Of a stretch of DNA of 64,000 bases, positions 44,492-55,305 are shown piece by piece. The position numbers and the translations under genes are program-made. Location of the stretch: contig NC_091369.1 of NCBI RefSeq assembly GCF_038502225.1, forward strand, positions 13,917,469 through 13,981,468, in the 5' to 3' direction. The notes beneath the pieces were generated by a model, which saw only the letters and a program-made list of their open reading frames with translations, did not search any database and was not told the origin of the DNA. How positions within the stretch are numbered: the stretch's first letter is position 1; every line of letters starts with the position of its first letter. The DNA comes from Cherax quadricarinatus (lineage: Eukaryota > Arthropoda > Malacostraca > Decapoda > Parastacidae).

Positions 44492-45331
44492 GTGGAACTA
44501 GTTTTTCCACATACGATTGTTCAACGTGATTTCCAGACATGCAGTGCTGACATTTTGGAACAACTTGAGCTCCAAGATCTCCCAATTCTTAAAGAAGACA
44601 CTTATGTACTACCTGCCCACGGGGGGAGACGCTTTCCCCGCAATAAAGCTCGGTTAACTTTTGACTACCATGAGTTTCCATCCTCTGTATATATTGTGGG
44701 ACACTGTGTACAAGTAGGAAATCGGTTCCTACACCACAACAATGTAAAAAACAAATTCTGGCACTTCGGCCACCCAGCGAAATACTACAGGTTTATGGCA
44801 GAATGCCCAGTCTGTGGTACTGCTGTCCATAACAATACATACTACAGCCGACCTCCCTCTTGCCTTAATTATAATGAGGCTCACCCAACTTATTCTAGCT
44901 ATTGCCAGGTTTTCTTAAAGGAACTACAAATTCACTATCTCAAAGAGATTGATTTCTTTTATGCAATGGTAGTATCCCATCTCCACTTCCAAGGGAGACT
45001 TCCATGGCTTTCTTATTCTACAGTTACTAAGCGGCCTCCAACCTCATTGGTACCTATTTCGACAATCTCCTCTGTAGTCACAACTTCCACAGTCGCTTCT
45101 GTATCTAACTCTTTTGCTGCCCCGGACTCTGAGTTTCCTACCTCATCGACTCCCACTGTCCTTACATCTTCTCGCTCGCATGTTTCCTTGCCTACACAGC
45201 CTCCCACAACTATACCTTCACCTCACACCCCTACTTCTCCAGGGTTTAAAACATCAAGGATCAAATCTCTTTTTAACCCCTCCATCACTTATCCTTCCCA
45301 AATATTTTCCTTTTCCAGTCTCCGAACCTAG
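44492..45331 (+). pseudogene. Gag-like ORF1 remnant of the I/Jockey-like LINE
   Basis: 280 codons remain open. FWHFGHPAKYYRFMAECPVC with following C and H residues is a damaged CCHC zinc-knuckle array (canonical C-x2-C-x4-H-x4-C positions partly lost: the first cysteines are missing). A Ser/Thr/Pro-rich tail follows (about residues 180-265). The frame then shifts to 45114-45803. It would bind element RNA in an intact copy (family knowledge). The ATG at 44492 is not the original start. Confidence 0.65.
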
Positions 45332-47138
45332 TACTTTACCTCTTATTGAATCTGTTACGGGCATGGAGGCTCGTCCTCCCCTTGTACAGTTCCCTCTTCT
45401 CCTGTGTCCACTCAAGTTCCTGCCTCTCCTGACCTCTCTCAGGTTTCTTCCCAGGTTATCACTATCTTTTCATCCCCCTTTGGTAACTCCCATTGCCTCT
45501 CCAATCATTACTCACCCTACATCTTCTATCTCTGATATTGTACTGCCTGCAACGTTCTTGTCATCTGAAATGCTTGAAGCCATCTCCGAATATACTGAGG
45601 AAGCAAAACTAATTATGGACACTCCACCTCCCATCACTCACCCTTCACACTTTACTAAACATTCTAGACAACTTTCTTCGCAGCGTTCCAATCCTTCACT
45701 GCTTACTAATTTTCTGCAACCTCAACATGCAGACTTCACTAACCCTGCTAGTCCTTGGACTCCTACTTCGCGTTACCAGTATACTTCTATTTGCAAATCA
45801 TGACTTGTTTACAGTGAGATATTCGAGGCCTTACTAGCATAGGCTAGCCACAAGGCTTAATTACAGAATTTTCCTAACAAAATACAATCCGCAGAGGTAA
45901 CTGGGGTGGGCTTCAGGTGTTGCTCTCCCAGTTCTCCCCTGTTTGTGTCTGTTTACAAGAACCAAATTGCACTCCACTGTTATCCATCCCGTTTCGAGCC
46001 ATATGTTATTGCATTTATCTGATTCTTTTCCTCGTGAATTTTAATGAAAGTGCACTTCTTGTATACGACAGTATACCACGCTCTCAGGTGTTTGTTCATA
46101 CTTCACTGTATTACACTGTAGTCTGTACCTACTTGAGGTAGTATACAGTCTGCTCTTTGTGTCTTTCTCCTTCTCGACCTTTATCTATTCCTGATGTTGA
46201 ATTTCTAGTTTCTTCTCTACCTCTACCTTTCCTCTTGGCTGATTTTAATGCTCATCATTATTTTTGGGAGGATTCTCACTGTGACTCTCGTGGTAATCAG
46301 TTAGAGGCTCTTCTCACTTCTTGTCCCCTTAATGTTTAAAATACGGTACTCCCGCCCATTTTGATTCTCACACTCAAAACTCTCTTGCATAGATCTCTCA
46401 ATTTATTCTTCTTCAACCTGGTTTGTGCTCCCAGATTTACATGATAGCGATCATTTTCTTATCGTCCTAACTTCCCATTCGCATTCTCATCCTCCTCGAA
46501 GCCCAAGTTGGCAGTTTGAACGGGCGAATTGGGTCCTTGACTCGCATCAGACCGGTTTTAGTGAGGAACTTTCTCTGTCCTCCCCAAAAGAGCTATTACA
46601 ACTACTTTAGGGCTTGGTTTTAATCTCAGCTTCACATTCAATCCCTCAAACCTCAAGTAGGTACTTTCAGAATGCGTGGCCTGGTGGTCTTCTGCTTGTG
46701 CTCGTGCAGTGCGATTGAAACGTGCTGAGTGGGGCCAATATCATCACAACAGGACCACTGAGCGGCTCCTTAATTTTAAGCTGGCGAGGGTGGATGCCCG
46801 ACGTGTAATCCATGAAGCAAAATGCCCTTCTTGGTGAGATATTTCTACCATCACCTCCACTTCCCCTGAGTGCAGTTTGGGAAAAAGTAGGATACTGAGA
46901 AGCAAGAATTCTCCAGCTCCTGCTTCTGTTCTTAAGGTTGCCGGTGTTGGCATTGGAAATCCTACTGAAACTGCCACAGCAATTGGAGGTCATTCTGTCC
47001 GTATCTCTCAGAGGCTCCATCTATCCCCCTCGTTTTGTTCCTCCAAGTCTGACGTTCTCTTCGTGGTCAGTTGTCAGTCGTCACGTGAGGTCACAGACCC
47101 TGAGCTGCTTTGGGGATTAGTGTGGACGGTTACAAAGC

Positions 47139-48065
47139 ATGGCTTGCTTCTGCAGTGTTTTAAAAATTGAGGTTGGAGAGTTGAAGGAGGAGGTCTTGCT
47201 TCTCCAGGAGGAGATTAGGAGGCTGAAGGTCCACCTCAATGGGTCTGGGAGAGAGTGTGAGGTGGCTGGAGTTGTGGGGAATGAGGCTTCTAGCAGTGAG
47301 GTGCAGTCTGTCTCTCGCTGTGAGGAGGCTGTAGTTGGGGAGGTAGCAACAGCTACCAGCAGTGAGGTGCAGCCCAGCACCTGCTACAAGTGGCGAGTGG
47401 TTCACAGTAATGGGAGGCGCATCAGAGTAAGGAAAGTTAAGAGTGAAGATCTGAAGGTAGGAAATCGCTTCTCTGTTCTTCAGGATGAATGTACTTCAGT
47501 GGCCAGTGAAGGTAAGGGTACTACTGCCCCTGCTAATGGAGGTAAGCGCATTCTTGTGGTTGGTGACTCTCAGGTAAGATATATTGACCGTGCTTTTTGT
47601 AATAGGAATAAGAAGATGAGAGATAGAGTGTGCTTCCCTGGAGCTGGTGTTGGGGACATTGTCAACAGGCTGGATAATATCATGTCAGGTAATGGGAACA
47701 AGCCCATTATCTGTCTCAGTGCTGGTGGAAATGATATTGGGAAGGGTAGGAGAAAAGAGCTGCTAGATAAGTACAGGTCAGCTATAGATTTCATTAAGTC
47801 TAAGGGAGGGATCCCAATCATATGTAGCATCTTGCCTAGAAGGGGAGTAGGAAATGAATGGTTGTCTAGGGCAATTGGTGTAAATTGCTGGCTAGACGGA
47901 TACTGCAAGGAACTTGCAATCCCATTCATTGACAACTGGAACAACTTTTATGGCAAACATGATATGTATGCAAGGGATGGGGTACATCTCTCTGGGGCTG
48001 GGGTGGTAGCACTTGCAGACTCGATTGAGAAGGCCATTGGTGAAATGCCTATGATTTTAAACTGA
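47139..48065 (+). CDS. CR1/L2 ORF1 protein, coiled coil plus SGNH esterase
   Basis: 308 residues. Residues 5-40 form a leucine/glutamate coiled coil (VGELKEEVLLLQEEIRRLK), suggesting multimerisation. A Ser/Glu-rich linker has two SSEVQ repeats. From about 138 to 305 there is an SGNH/GDSL hydrolase fold: block I VVGDSQ (D143, S144), block III GGND (196-199, N198) and block V DGVHLS (D280, H283), so the Ser-Asp-His triad is complete. Esterase domains are known in CR1/L2 ORF1, and their role in retrotransposition is unsettled. Start ATG at 47139; the stop TGA overlaps the ORF2 start. It acts in the element RNP (inferred). Confidence 0.9.
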   Translation: MACFCSVLKIEVGELKEEVLLLQEEIRRLKVHLNGSGRECEVAGVVGNEASSSEVQSVSRCEEAVVGEVATATSSEVQPSTCYKWRVVHSNGRRIRVRKVKSEDLKVGNRFSVLQDECTSVASEGKGTTAPANGGKRILVVGDSQVRYIDRAFCNRNKKMRDRVCFPGAGVGDIVNRLDNIMSGNGNKPIICLSAGGNDIGKGRRKELLDKYRSAIDFIKSKGGIPIICSILPRRGVGNEWLSRAIGVNCWLDGYCKELAIPFIDNWNNFYGKHDMYARDGVHLSGAGVVALADSIEKAIGEMPMILN

Positions 48066-48067
48066 TG
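48063..48067 (+). promoter_or_regulatory. TGATG stop-start overlap between ORF1 and ORF2
   Basis: TGA 48063-48065 ends ORF1 and ATG 48065-48067 starts ORF2. The overlap is the geometry used for reinitiation in bicistronic LINE RNAs. Confidence 0.8.
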
Positions 48068-51010
48068 GAAGATAGAGGTATGGGTGTGTGTGGGAAACAA
48101 GCAGGTTGCAACACTTGGGTTGGAAACAGTAAATGTATAAAAGGCATTCAGCATGAAGTTATAAATAAAGACAATAGATCAGGTCAGCAAACAAAGGGGG
48201 ACAGCAGAGGGCAGCAAGGGACTAGCTCCTTTAAGGTTTACTATACTAATAGCAGGAGTGTAAGAAATAAGATAGATGAGCTAAGATTAATTGCAAGTGC
48301 AGGAAACATAGATATTATTGCTATAACAGAGACCTGGCTCAATCTGAAAGATAGAGAGATGCCCTCTGAATGTCACATACAAGGCTATAAATTATTCCAC
48401 ACTGACAGGGTCAACAGGAAAGGTGGTGGAGTAGCGATGTATGTCAGAGACAATTTAAATTGTTGTGTTAGACAAGATATTAAATTAGAAGCGTCAGCCA
48501 CTGAATCTGTTTGGTTACAGCTTCTCGAGGGCCGAGAAAAACTAATTTTGGGTGTGATTTACAGGGCCCCAAATCTTGATAGGGAGTGCAGTAAACTTCT
48601 ATGGGACGAAATTCGTAAGGCATCTACATACGAAAATGTTGTGCTAATGGGAGATTTCAACTATAGACAGATTGACTGGAGCAATTTGACAGGAAATTTA
48701 GAGTCAGGTGACTTTCTTGATACGATCCAGGATTGTTTTTTAAAACAGTTTGTGACAGAGCCAACTAGGGGAAATAACCTCCTTGACTTGGTTCTTGCCA
48801 GTAGGGAAACACTAATTAATAATCTTGAGGTTAATGATGAGCTTGGGGAAAGTGATCACAAATCACTCAGTTTTAATATATCATGGAATTCCCCTAATAA
48901 TGGCAATCAAGTCTCCGTCCCTGACTTTCGCTTGGCTGATTTCATAGGACTGAAAAATTACTTAAGTGGGCTGAACTGGAATGACCTGACTAAGGGTCAG
49001 GTAGGTGGTGATGGTTGCCGATATGATGCTTTCCAGGGCATAGTTCTAGCTGCTCAGTCAAATTATGTTCCAAATAGGGAAATCAGATCAAACAAAAATG
49101 ATCCTAAATGGATGAACAATAGATTAAAATATCTGATTGGTCAAAAGAGAGGCATATATAGGCAAATCAAAAGAGGAGAGGGGCAATTAAGAAATCGATA
49201 TATTCAGTTAAAGAGAGAAATAAAAAAGGGAATTAGAAAAGCAAAAAGAGATTATGAGGTTAAAGTTGCAAGAGAATCGAAGACTAACCCAAAAGGATTC
49301 TTTCAGGTATACAGAAGTAAGATCAGGGACAAGATAGGCCCACTCAAAAGTTCCTCGGGTCAGCTCACTGACAGTGATAAGGAAATGTGTAGAATTTTTA
49401 ACACATACTTCCTCTCAGTTTTTACACAGGAGGATACCAGCGATATTCCAGTAATGATAAATTATGTAGAACAGGACGATAATAAACTGTGCACTATTAG
49501 GGTCACAAGTGACATGGTCCTTAGGCAAATAGATAAATTAAAACCTAACAAATCCCCAGGCCCTGATGAACTGTATGCAAGGGTTCTAAAGGAATGTAAA
49601 GAGGAGCTTAGCACACCTTTGGCTAATCTTTTCAACATATCACTACAAACTGGCATGGTGCCAGATAAGTGGAAAATGGCAAATGTGATACCTATTTTCA
49701 AAACAGGTGACAGGTCCTTAGCTTCGAACTATAGACCAATAAGCCTAACCTCCATAGTGGGAAAATTTATGGAATCAATAATTGCCGAGGCAGTTCGTAG
49801 CCACCTTGAAAAGCATAAATTAATCAACGAATCTCAGCATGGTTTTACAAAGGGGCGTTCCTGCCTTACGAATTTATTAACTTTTTTCACTAAGGTATTT
49901 GAGGAGGTAGATCATGGTAATGAATATGATATTGTGTATATGGACTTCAGTAAGGCTTTTGACAGGGTCCCACATCAGAGACTATTGAGGAAAATTAAAG
50001 CACATGGAATAGGAGGAGAAATTTTTTCCTGGATAGAGGCATGGTTGACAAATAGGCAGCAGAGAGTTTGCATAAATGGGGAGAAATCAGAGTGGGGAAG
50101 CGTCACGAGCGGTGTTCCACAGGGGTCAGTGTTGGGCCCCCTGCTGTTCACAATCTACATAAACGACATAGATGAGGGCATAAAGAGCGACATCGGCAAG
50201 TTTGCCGATGACACCAAAATAGGCCGTCGAATTCATTCTGACGAGGACATTCGAGCACTCCAGGAAGATTTGAATAGACTGATGCAGTGGTCGGAGAAGT
50301 GGCAGATGCAGTTTAATATAGACAAATGCAAAGTTCTAAATGTTGGACAGGACAATAACCATGCCACATATAAACTAAATAATGTAGATCTTAATATTAC
50401 GGATTGCGAAAAAGATTTAGGAGTTCTGGTTAGCAGTAATCTGAAACCAAGACAACAGTGCATAAGTGTTCGCAATAAAGCAAATAGAATCCTTGGCTTC
50501 ATATCAAGAAGCATAAATAATAGGAGACCTCAGGTTGTTCTTCAACTCTATACATCCTTGGTTAGGCCTCATTTAGATTATGCTGCACAGTTTTGGTCAC
50601 CGTATTACAGAATGGATATAAATTCTCTGGAAAATGTACAAAGGAGGATGACAAAGTTGATCCCATGTATCAGAAACCTTCCCTATGAGGATAGACTAAG
50701 GGCCCTGAAACTGCACTCTCTAGAAAGACGTAGAATTAGGGGGGATATGATTGAGGTGTATAAATGGAAGACAGGAATAAATAAAGGGGATGTAAATAGT
50801 GTGCTGAAAATATCTAGCCTAGACAGGACTCGCAGCAATGGTTTTAAGTTGGAAAAATTCAGATTCAGGAAGGATATAGGAAAGTACTGGTTTGGTAATA
50901 GAGTTGTGGATGAGTGGAACAAACTCCCAAGTACCGTTATAGAGGCCAGAACGTTGTGTAGCTTTAAAAATAGGTTGGATAAATACATGAGTGGATGTGG
51001 GTGGGTGTGA
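48065..51010 (+). CDS. CR1/L2 ORF2 polyprotein, APE endonuclease and reverse transcriptase
   Basis: 981 residues, a normal length for CR1/L2 ORF2. The APE-type endonuclease spans about 55-280: NSRSVRNKIDEL, ITETWL (E89), GGGVAMYVRD, VLMGDFNYRQIDW (D197), SDHKSL (D264, H265). The RT spans about 490-770: NKSPGPDELYARVLKEC, SNYRPISLTSIVGKFME, HGFTKGRSCLTNLL, VYMDFSKAFDRVPH, TSGVPQGSVLGPLLFTIYIN and KFADDTKI (D715, D716). The C-terminal thumb and tail read RPHLDYAAQFWSPYY, LENVQRRMTKLI and YWFGNRVVDEWNKLP. All catalytic residues are present. The ATG at 48065 overlaps the ORF1 stop (TGATG), implying translation by termination-reinitiation. It would perform target-primed reverse transcription in the nucleus. 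Confidence 0.95.
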   Translation: MEDRGMGVCGKQAGCNTWVGNSKCIKGIQHEVINKDNRSGQQTKGDSRGQQGTSSFKVYYTNSRSVRNKIDELRLIASAGNIDIIAITETWLNLKDREMPSECHIQGYKLFHTDRVNRKGGGVAMYVRDNLNCCVRQDIKLEASATESVWLQLLEGREKLILGVIYRAPNLDRECSKLLWDEIRKASTYENVVLMGDFNYRQIDWSNLTGNLESGDFLDTIQDCFLKQFVTEPTRGNNLLDLVLASRETLINNLEVNDELGESDHKSLSFNISWNSPNNGNQVSVPDFRLADFIGLKNYLSGLNWNDLTKGQVGGDGCRYDAFQGIVLAAQSNYVPNREIRSNKNDPKWMNNRLKYLIGQKRGIYRQIKRGEGQLRNRYIQLKREIKKGIRKAKRDYEVKVARESKTNPKGFFQVYRSKIRDKIGPLKSSSGQLTDSDKEMCRIFNTYFLSVFTQEDTSDIPVMINYVEQDDNKLCTIRVTSDMVLRQIDKLKPNKSPGPDELYARVLKECKEELSTPLANLFNISLQTGMVPDKWKMANVIPIFKTGDRSLASNYRPISLTSIVGKFMESIIAEAVRSHLEKHKLINESQHGFTKGRSCLTNLLTFFTKVFEEVDHGNEYDIVYMDFSKAFDRVPHQRLLRKIKAHGIGGEIFSWIEAWLTNRQQRVCINGEKSEWGSVTSGVPQGSVLGPLLFTIYINDIDEGIKSDIGKFADDTKIGRRIHSDEDIRALQEDLNRLMQWSEKWQMQFNIDKCKVLNVGQDNNHATYKLNNVDLNITDCEKDLGVLVSSNLKPRQQCISVRNKANRILGFISRSINNRRPQVVLQLYTSLVRPHLDYAAQFWSPYYRMDINSLENVQRRMTKLIPCIRNLPYEDRLRALKLHSLERRRIRGDMIEVYKWKTGINKGDVNSVLKISSLDRTRSNGFKLEKFRFRKDIGKYWFGNRVVDEWNKLPSTVIEARTLCSFKNRLDKYMSGCGWV

Positions 51011-51195
51011 GTTAGACCTGATAGCTTGTGCTACCAGGTCGGTTGCCGTGTTCCTCCCTTAAGTCAATGTGACCTGACCTGACTAGGTTGGGTGCATTGG
51101 CTTAAGCCGGTAGGAGACTTGGACCTGCCTCGCATGGGCCAGTAGGCCTTCTGCAGTGTTCCTTCGTTCTTATGTTCTTATGTTCTTATGTTCTC

Positions 51196-52075
51196 TAATA
51201 TTCTGCTATACCTGTATCGTCCTGGATACCTGAACGTAATACGGTCAGTTTTCTCGGTCTTCTGTTTGATCGCCGGCTGTCCTGGTAACCTCTCATTACC
51301 TTCCTAATAGAAACTTGCCATAGCCGGCTGAACTTCCTTAAAACCCTTGCTCATCTTTCATGGGGAAGGGGGGAGGTCGAACTCTCCTTCGATTGCATTC
51401 AGCCCTAATTTTATTGAAACTAGACTATGGCAACCAGAACTATTCTGCGGCCTCTCCCGCAACTCTCTCTAAACTTGATCCCAGTCTTCATCAGGGATTA
51501 CATTTAAGTCTAGGTGATTTCGCTCCTTCCCTGTTGAGAGCCTATATGCAGTTGTAAATGTTCCATCCTTAAACGATCGGTGTGATGCCCATTGCCTCCG
51601 TTACTCTGTCCACTTTCATGGCCTCCCTTAACATTTGTGGTAGTCGCAGACTCTTTTATTGATTCATAACAAAATATATTCTATCAAGACGAGTTTAGGA
51701 TCCTGGTCTTCTTTTCATCGATGTAGTGGTTGGGAGACTACGCTTTCCCATCTTCACATCGGGCAAACATGTCTCATTCACGGGTATCTCATGGAGAGGC
51801 GCCCAGTTCCACTCTGAGAATTGTCAGGTTCCAATTTTAGTTTGCTATATTCTTTTAGACTGTCCTGTTTACCAGCGACCATACAGAATTTACCTCTGAC
51901 GTCGTCACCGCTCGTCGTCATCTTCCCTCCTCGCTGACGGTCCCACCTTTGACACAGACTCCCTCTGACTTTTTGCCAGCAATAGATTTATTACACAACG
52001 TTTAATTATACTTCCTTTAGCAATCCTCGCCTCCCTTACTAACTCCACCTCTGTTATACTCTCCACCTATGTTAG
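51196..52075 (+). mobile_element. Decayed I/Jockey-like LINE, 3' part
   Basis: Across frames: TTLLRLHSALILLKLDYGNQ, YSAASPATLSKLDP, HQGLHLSLG (post-RT region), then CPVYQRPYRIYL and SLLADGPTFDTDSL. Together with 43239-47070 this is one element split by the CR1-like LINE. The whole RT palm between them is absent, so a deletion accompanied or preceded the split. Confidence 0.7.
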
Positions 52076-52079
52076 TCTC

Positions 52080-52395
52080 AGATTAACCATATTAGTTAAC
52101 ACACTCTACCCTGCAGTGCTATATGACCCTTGTGAGTTTAGCACTTAGTTTTGATTATAGCAATAATAATCCCCAGAAGCTGTGTGACCCATGAGTTTAG
52201 CACACCCATGAATGTACTAGTGCTTTCTGTGCAATAATTAGAGAATGTTTTTCGTGATCGGCTTCAGACTTTCAGAGCTAGAGTACGTTGTTCAAACAAA
52301 GGTTTGAACACAGTACACTGGGTCATACTGCAGTGTACACTGCTGTATGATCCTTCGGTGTTTAGTTATGATTGTAATAATTAATATAGGTCAGC
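52080..52395 (+). repeat. Three family G 3' ends in series
   Basis: GCAGTGCTATATGACCCTTG with GAGTTTAGCACTTAG (52110-52150), AGAAGCTGTGTGACCCATGA with GTTTAGCAC (52166-52202), and GCTGTATGATCCTTCGGTGT with TTAG (52350-52372). Confidence 0.6.
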
Positions 52396-52437
52396 GTAAG
52401 CTCTCATTTTCCCAATTTTATTAGTCTTCTGAACGAA

Positions 52438-52715
52438 GGTTTCTTTATGCCGGTGAGTAACAATTCGTCCATGGAATTGGACATGTCCTCTCCTTGGATC
52501 AAACGTGATTGCCTCCAGTTCTCCAGGTGCTGTATGACCCCAACGGGTTTGGTGCTTTCCCCTTACAATACCCTCAAGGGAGGATCTGAATGCTGGTGAG
52601 GGGGCTCTTGATCCAAGGAACTGTTCTCCCTTTGGATCGAGCCTAATTACCTCTTATTCCACCAGGTGTTACATGACCCCCATGGGTTTAGCGCTTCTCC
52701 TAAATACAGCAGCCA
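52438..52715 (+). repeat. Two tandem family G copies, well preserved
   Basis: Copy 1 (52438-52565): GATCAAACGTGATTGCCTCC, CAGGTGCTGTATGACCCCAA, CGGGTTTGGTGCTTTCC. Copy 2 (52580-52710): GGTGAGGGGGCTCTTGATCC, CAGGTGTTACATGACCCCCA, TGGGTTTAGCGCTTCTCC. Confidence 0.85.
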
Positions 52716-52724
52716 TAATTTTCA

Positions 52725-53012
52725 TAAAATTTAACAGAAATCACTCCCTACACTAAGAGAAAACACAATAAGTGTCCGGGGCCCAAGACTGCTCAACAGC
52801 CTCCCACCAGCCCTAAGGGGAATTACCAATAGACCCCTGGTTGTCTTCAAGAGGGAGCTGGGCCTAAAGTCAGTGCCGGATCAGCCGGACTGTGGTTCTT
52901 ACGTTGGAGTAAGTGCGGCCAGAAGTAACAATCTAGTTGATCAGGCCCTGATCCACCTGGAGGCCTGACCATGGACCTGACCGCAGGGACGCTGATCCCT
53001 GGAATACCCTTC
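52725..53012 (+). pseudogene. LINE RT C-terminus and 3' UTR, 5'-truncated
   Basis: Open segment RENTISVRGPRLLNSLPPAL, RGITNRPLVVFKRELGLKSV, ARSNNLVDQALIHLEA-stop. This is the VFKRxLD-type end of a CR1-like reverse transcriptase. The 3' UTR CCGCAGGGACGCTGATCCCT resembles 63318-63340. Confidence 0.7.
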
Positions 53013-53165
53013 CCTCATGGGGGACAACTAATCCTCCTACCTCCATGGGGGACAACTAATCCCCCTTCGTCCATAGAGGACAACTAATCCCCCTTCGTCC
53101 ATAGAGGATAACTAATCCCCCTTCCCTCATGGGAGACAACTAATTCGCACCCCACATGGGAGGTT
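53013..53165. repeat. Minisatellite of about 31 bp, five copies
   Basis: Units CATGGGGGACAACTAATCC, then CCCTTCGTC or similar. Confidence 0.85.
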
Positions 53166-53305
53166 CCTTGGTGAAGGGCTCTTGATCTAGGGAATTTGAT
53201 CTGTGTTCCAATTCCCTGAATTAAGTCTGAATGCCTTCTATCATCCCCCCACAGGCGCTTTATAATCCCTACGGGTTTAGCGCTCCCCATATTATTATTA
53301 ACTAA
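53160..53305 (+). repeat. Family G copy
   Basis: GGTGAAGGGCTCTTGATCTA, GGAATTTGATCTGTGTTCCA, AGGCGCTTTATAATCCCTAC, GGGTTTAGCGCTCCCC, then ATTATTATT. Best example of the complete family. Confidence 0.88.
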
Positions 53306-53364
53306 TTTGTAAACAACTCACACTCTGTCTCTCACTGTTTCCCTTCATTCACCTCCTCAAAATA

Positions 53365-54340
53365 TGTCCCTCCACCCCTTCCTCCCACATACTAGGAGTC
53401 CCTCCACCCCTTCCACCCTCATATTAGGAGTCCCTCCACCCCTTCCTCCCTCACACTAGGAGTCCCTCCACCCCTTCCACCCTCATATTAGGAGTCCCTC
53501 CACCCCTTCCTCCCCAATACTAGGAGTCCCTCCACCCCTTCCTCCCTCATACTAGGAGTCCCTCATTCTTCCCTCATACTAGGAGTCCCTCCACCCCTTC
53601 CTCCCCAATACTAGGAGTCCCTCCACCCCTTCCTCCCTCATACTAGGAGTCCCTCCACCCCTTCCTCCCTCATACTAGGAGTCCCTCCACCCCTAACTCC
53701 CTCATACTAGGAGTCCCTCCACCCCTCACTCCCTCATACTAGGAGTCCCTCCACGCCTGTCTCTCTCATACAAGGAATCCCTCCACCTCTCCCTCCATCA
53801 TACTAGGAGCCCCTCCACCCCTCACTCCCTCATACTAGGAGTCCCTCCATCCCTGTCTCCCTCATACTAGGAGTCACTCTACCCCTCCCTCCCTCATACT
53901 AGGAGTCCCTCCACCCCTCCCTCATACTAGGAGTCCCTCCACCCCTCCCTCATACTAGGAGTCCCTCCACCTCTCCTTCCCTCATACTAGGAGTCCCTCC
54001 ACCCCTCCCTCCATCATACTAGGAAACCCTCCACCCCTCCCTCCCTCATACTAGGAATCCCTCCACCCCTCCCTCCCTCATACTAGGAGTCCCTCCACCC
54101 CTCCCTCCCTCATACTAGATGTCCCTCCACCCCTGTCTCCCTCATACAAGGAATCCTTCCACCCCTCCCCCAATCATACTAGGAATCCCTCCACCCCTCC
54201 CATCATACTAGGAATTCCTCCACTCCTCCCTCCCTCATACTAGGAGTCCCTTCACCCCTCCCTCTCTCATACTAGGAGTCCCTCCACCCCTCCCTCCCTC
54301 ATACCAGGAGTCCCTCCACCAGTCCCTCGCCTCAGACTGC
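53365..54340. repeat. Minisatellite, about 32-bp unit, about 30 copies
   Basis: ACTAGGAGTCCCTCCACCCC followed by TCCCTCCCTCAT. Length variants from losses of CTCC blocks are frequent. Confidence 0.97.
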
Positions 54341-54469
54341 ACTCCCTCCATCCAGCGTCATCAGAGGCAGTGTTGACACCTGAGGTGGGACAGAGGAGTG
54401 AATTATTGATGGTTGTGTGTGTCCTTGTCCACTCTCGGAGATGAGTGTGTCAGAGGCGAGTCGCAGGTG

Positions 54470-54655
54470 TATACTGGCGAGGGAGAGAGTGCGAGTATCA
54501 GGGAGGGAGGGAGTAGTAGTAGAGTGGAAGGAAGTGTGTCAGGGAGGGAGGGAGAGAGTTGTAGTAGAGTGGAAGGAAGAGTGGAAAGGGAGGGAGGAGT
54601 GGGAAGTTAGGAGGGAGGGAGAGATGGAAGGAGAGCGGGAGTGAGGAAGAGAGGA
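54470..54655. repeat. Purine-rich GGGA/GAGAG tract
   Basis: GGGAGGGAGGGAGTAGTAGT and GTGGAAGGAAG units repeat twice. Short frames across it are not supported as genes. Confidence 0.75.
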
Positions 54656-54699
54656 AAAATCGCCAGCATTGGAAAGGAGATTGTGTGGTAGAGAGAAAC

Positions 54700-54830
54700 T
54701 TTTAGGGAAGTAGACACACTATTCATTCAGCAAAACTGGTTACTAGTTAATGGTCCAAGTCGGACCGAAACGTCGTCATAAGCTTCATTCTTCTATGTGC
54801 GGGTTATTTATGAATGTAAAACATTAGTAG
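54700..54830 (+). mobile_element. Hammerhead-like family D arm
   Basis: 54744-54777: TAGTTAAT (degraded core), stem II GGTCC/GGACC with loop AAGTC, GAA, palindrome ACGT, then C and GTC, so the triplet would be GTC. The flank TCTATGTGCGGGTTATTTAT is shared with 25470-25510 inverted. Confidence 0.6.
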
Positions 54831-55056
54831 TGTTGCTATCCTATTATATACGTTAGCTACACAGTGGGGACAAAAAATAGCTAAGTTACCCTGACACATT
54901 CCATCACACAGGATGAATTCCACAGTGATGAAATTTGTGACCTTAAGCTGGAAAAGTTCAGTAAGGCAATGGAGATATCGTCATGATTCCATTAAAAGTT
55001 CAACAGGTACCAGAGTCTCAAAGTTTTCGATATAGCAGAGCTGAGGTACCATTACT

Positions 55057-55057
<1 letters not shown>

Positions 55058-55116
<59 letters not shown>

Positions 55117-55130
55117 TAACAATAATAATA

Positions 55131-55169
<39 letters not shown>

Positions 55170-55186
55170 CATTAATAATAATAATA

Positions 55187-55262
<76 letters not shown>
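55058..55262. repeat. (AAT)n microsatellite
   Basis: About 200 bp of AAT with small interruptions. It abuts the 3' end of a SINE scrap and probably grew from its tail. Confidence 0.97.
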
Positions 55263-55305
55263 TCTTTATTTCTACAAGTATATGTACAAGGTATACTTGT
55301 TAATT
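55262..55305 (-). repeat. SINE 3' scrap
   Basis: ATCTTTATTTCTACAAGTAT and ATGTACAAGGTATAC equal the first 40 bp of the SINEs at 6547 and 13253. Confidence 0.8.

Larger units (their letters stand above)
43239..47070 (+). mobile_element. Decayed I/Jockey-like LINE, 5' part
   Basis: In order: a 5' UTR-like region (43260-43980), a gag-like ORF1 remnant (about 44180-45800), an APE endonuclease remnant (45905-46620; SEFSPVCVCLQEP-like, FLLADFNAHHYFWED, DLHDSDHFLIVLTSHS) and the pre-RT linker (to about 47060). Stops and frameshifts are frequent. A foldback is inserted at 43409-43570. The element is then broken by the CR1-like insertion. Confidence 0.75.
47071..51195 (+). mobile_element. CR1/L2-type LINE, both ORFs intact, apparently full length
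   Basis: Order: short 5' UTR, ORF1, ORF2, about 185 bp 3' UTR, then a terminal octamer array GTTCTTAT x3.6 (51166-51195). Such 3' short tandem repeats in place of poly(A) are typical of CR1/L2 elements. The 5' boundary is my estimate (47060-47100), where similarity to the host LINE fades. Intact frames make it a candidate active copy. It is inserted in the decayed I/Jockey-like LINE. Confidence 0.85.

Noticed and set aside
44492..45331. A host zinc-finger gene
   Set aside because: The zinc-knuckle is damaged, the frame shifts downstream, and the neighbours form a LINE endonuclease in the right order.
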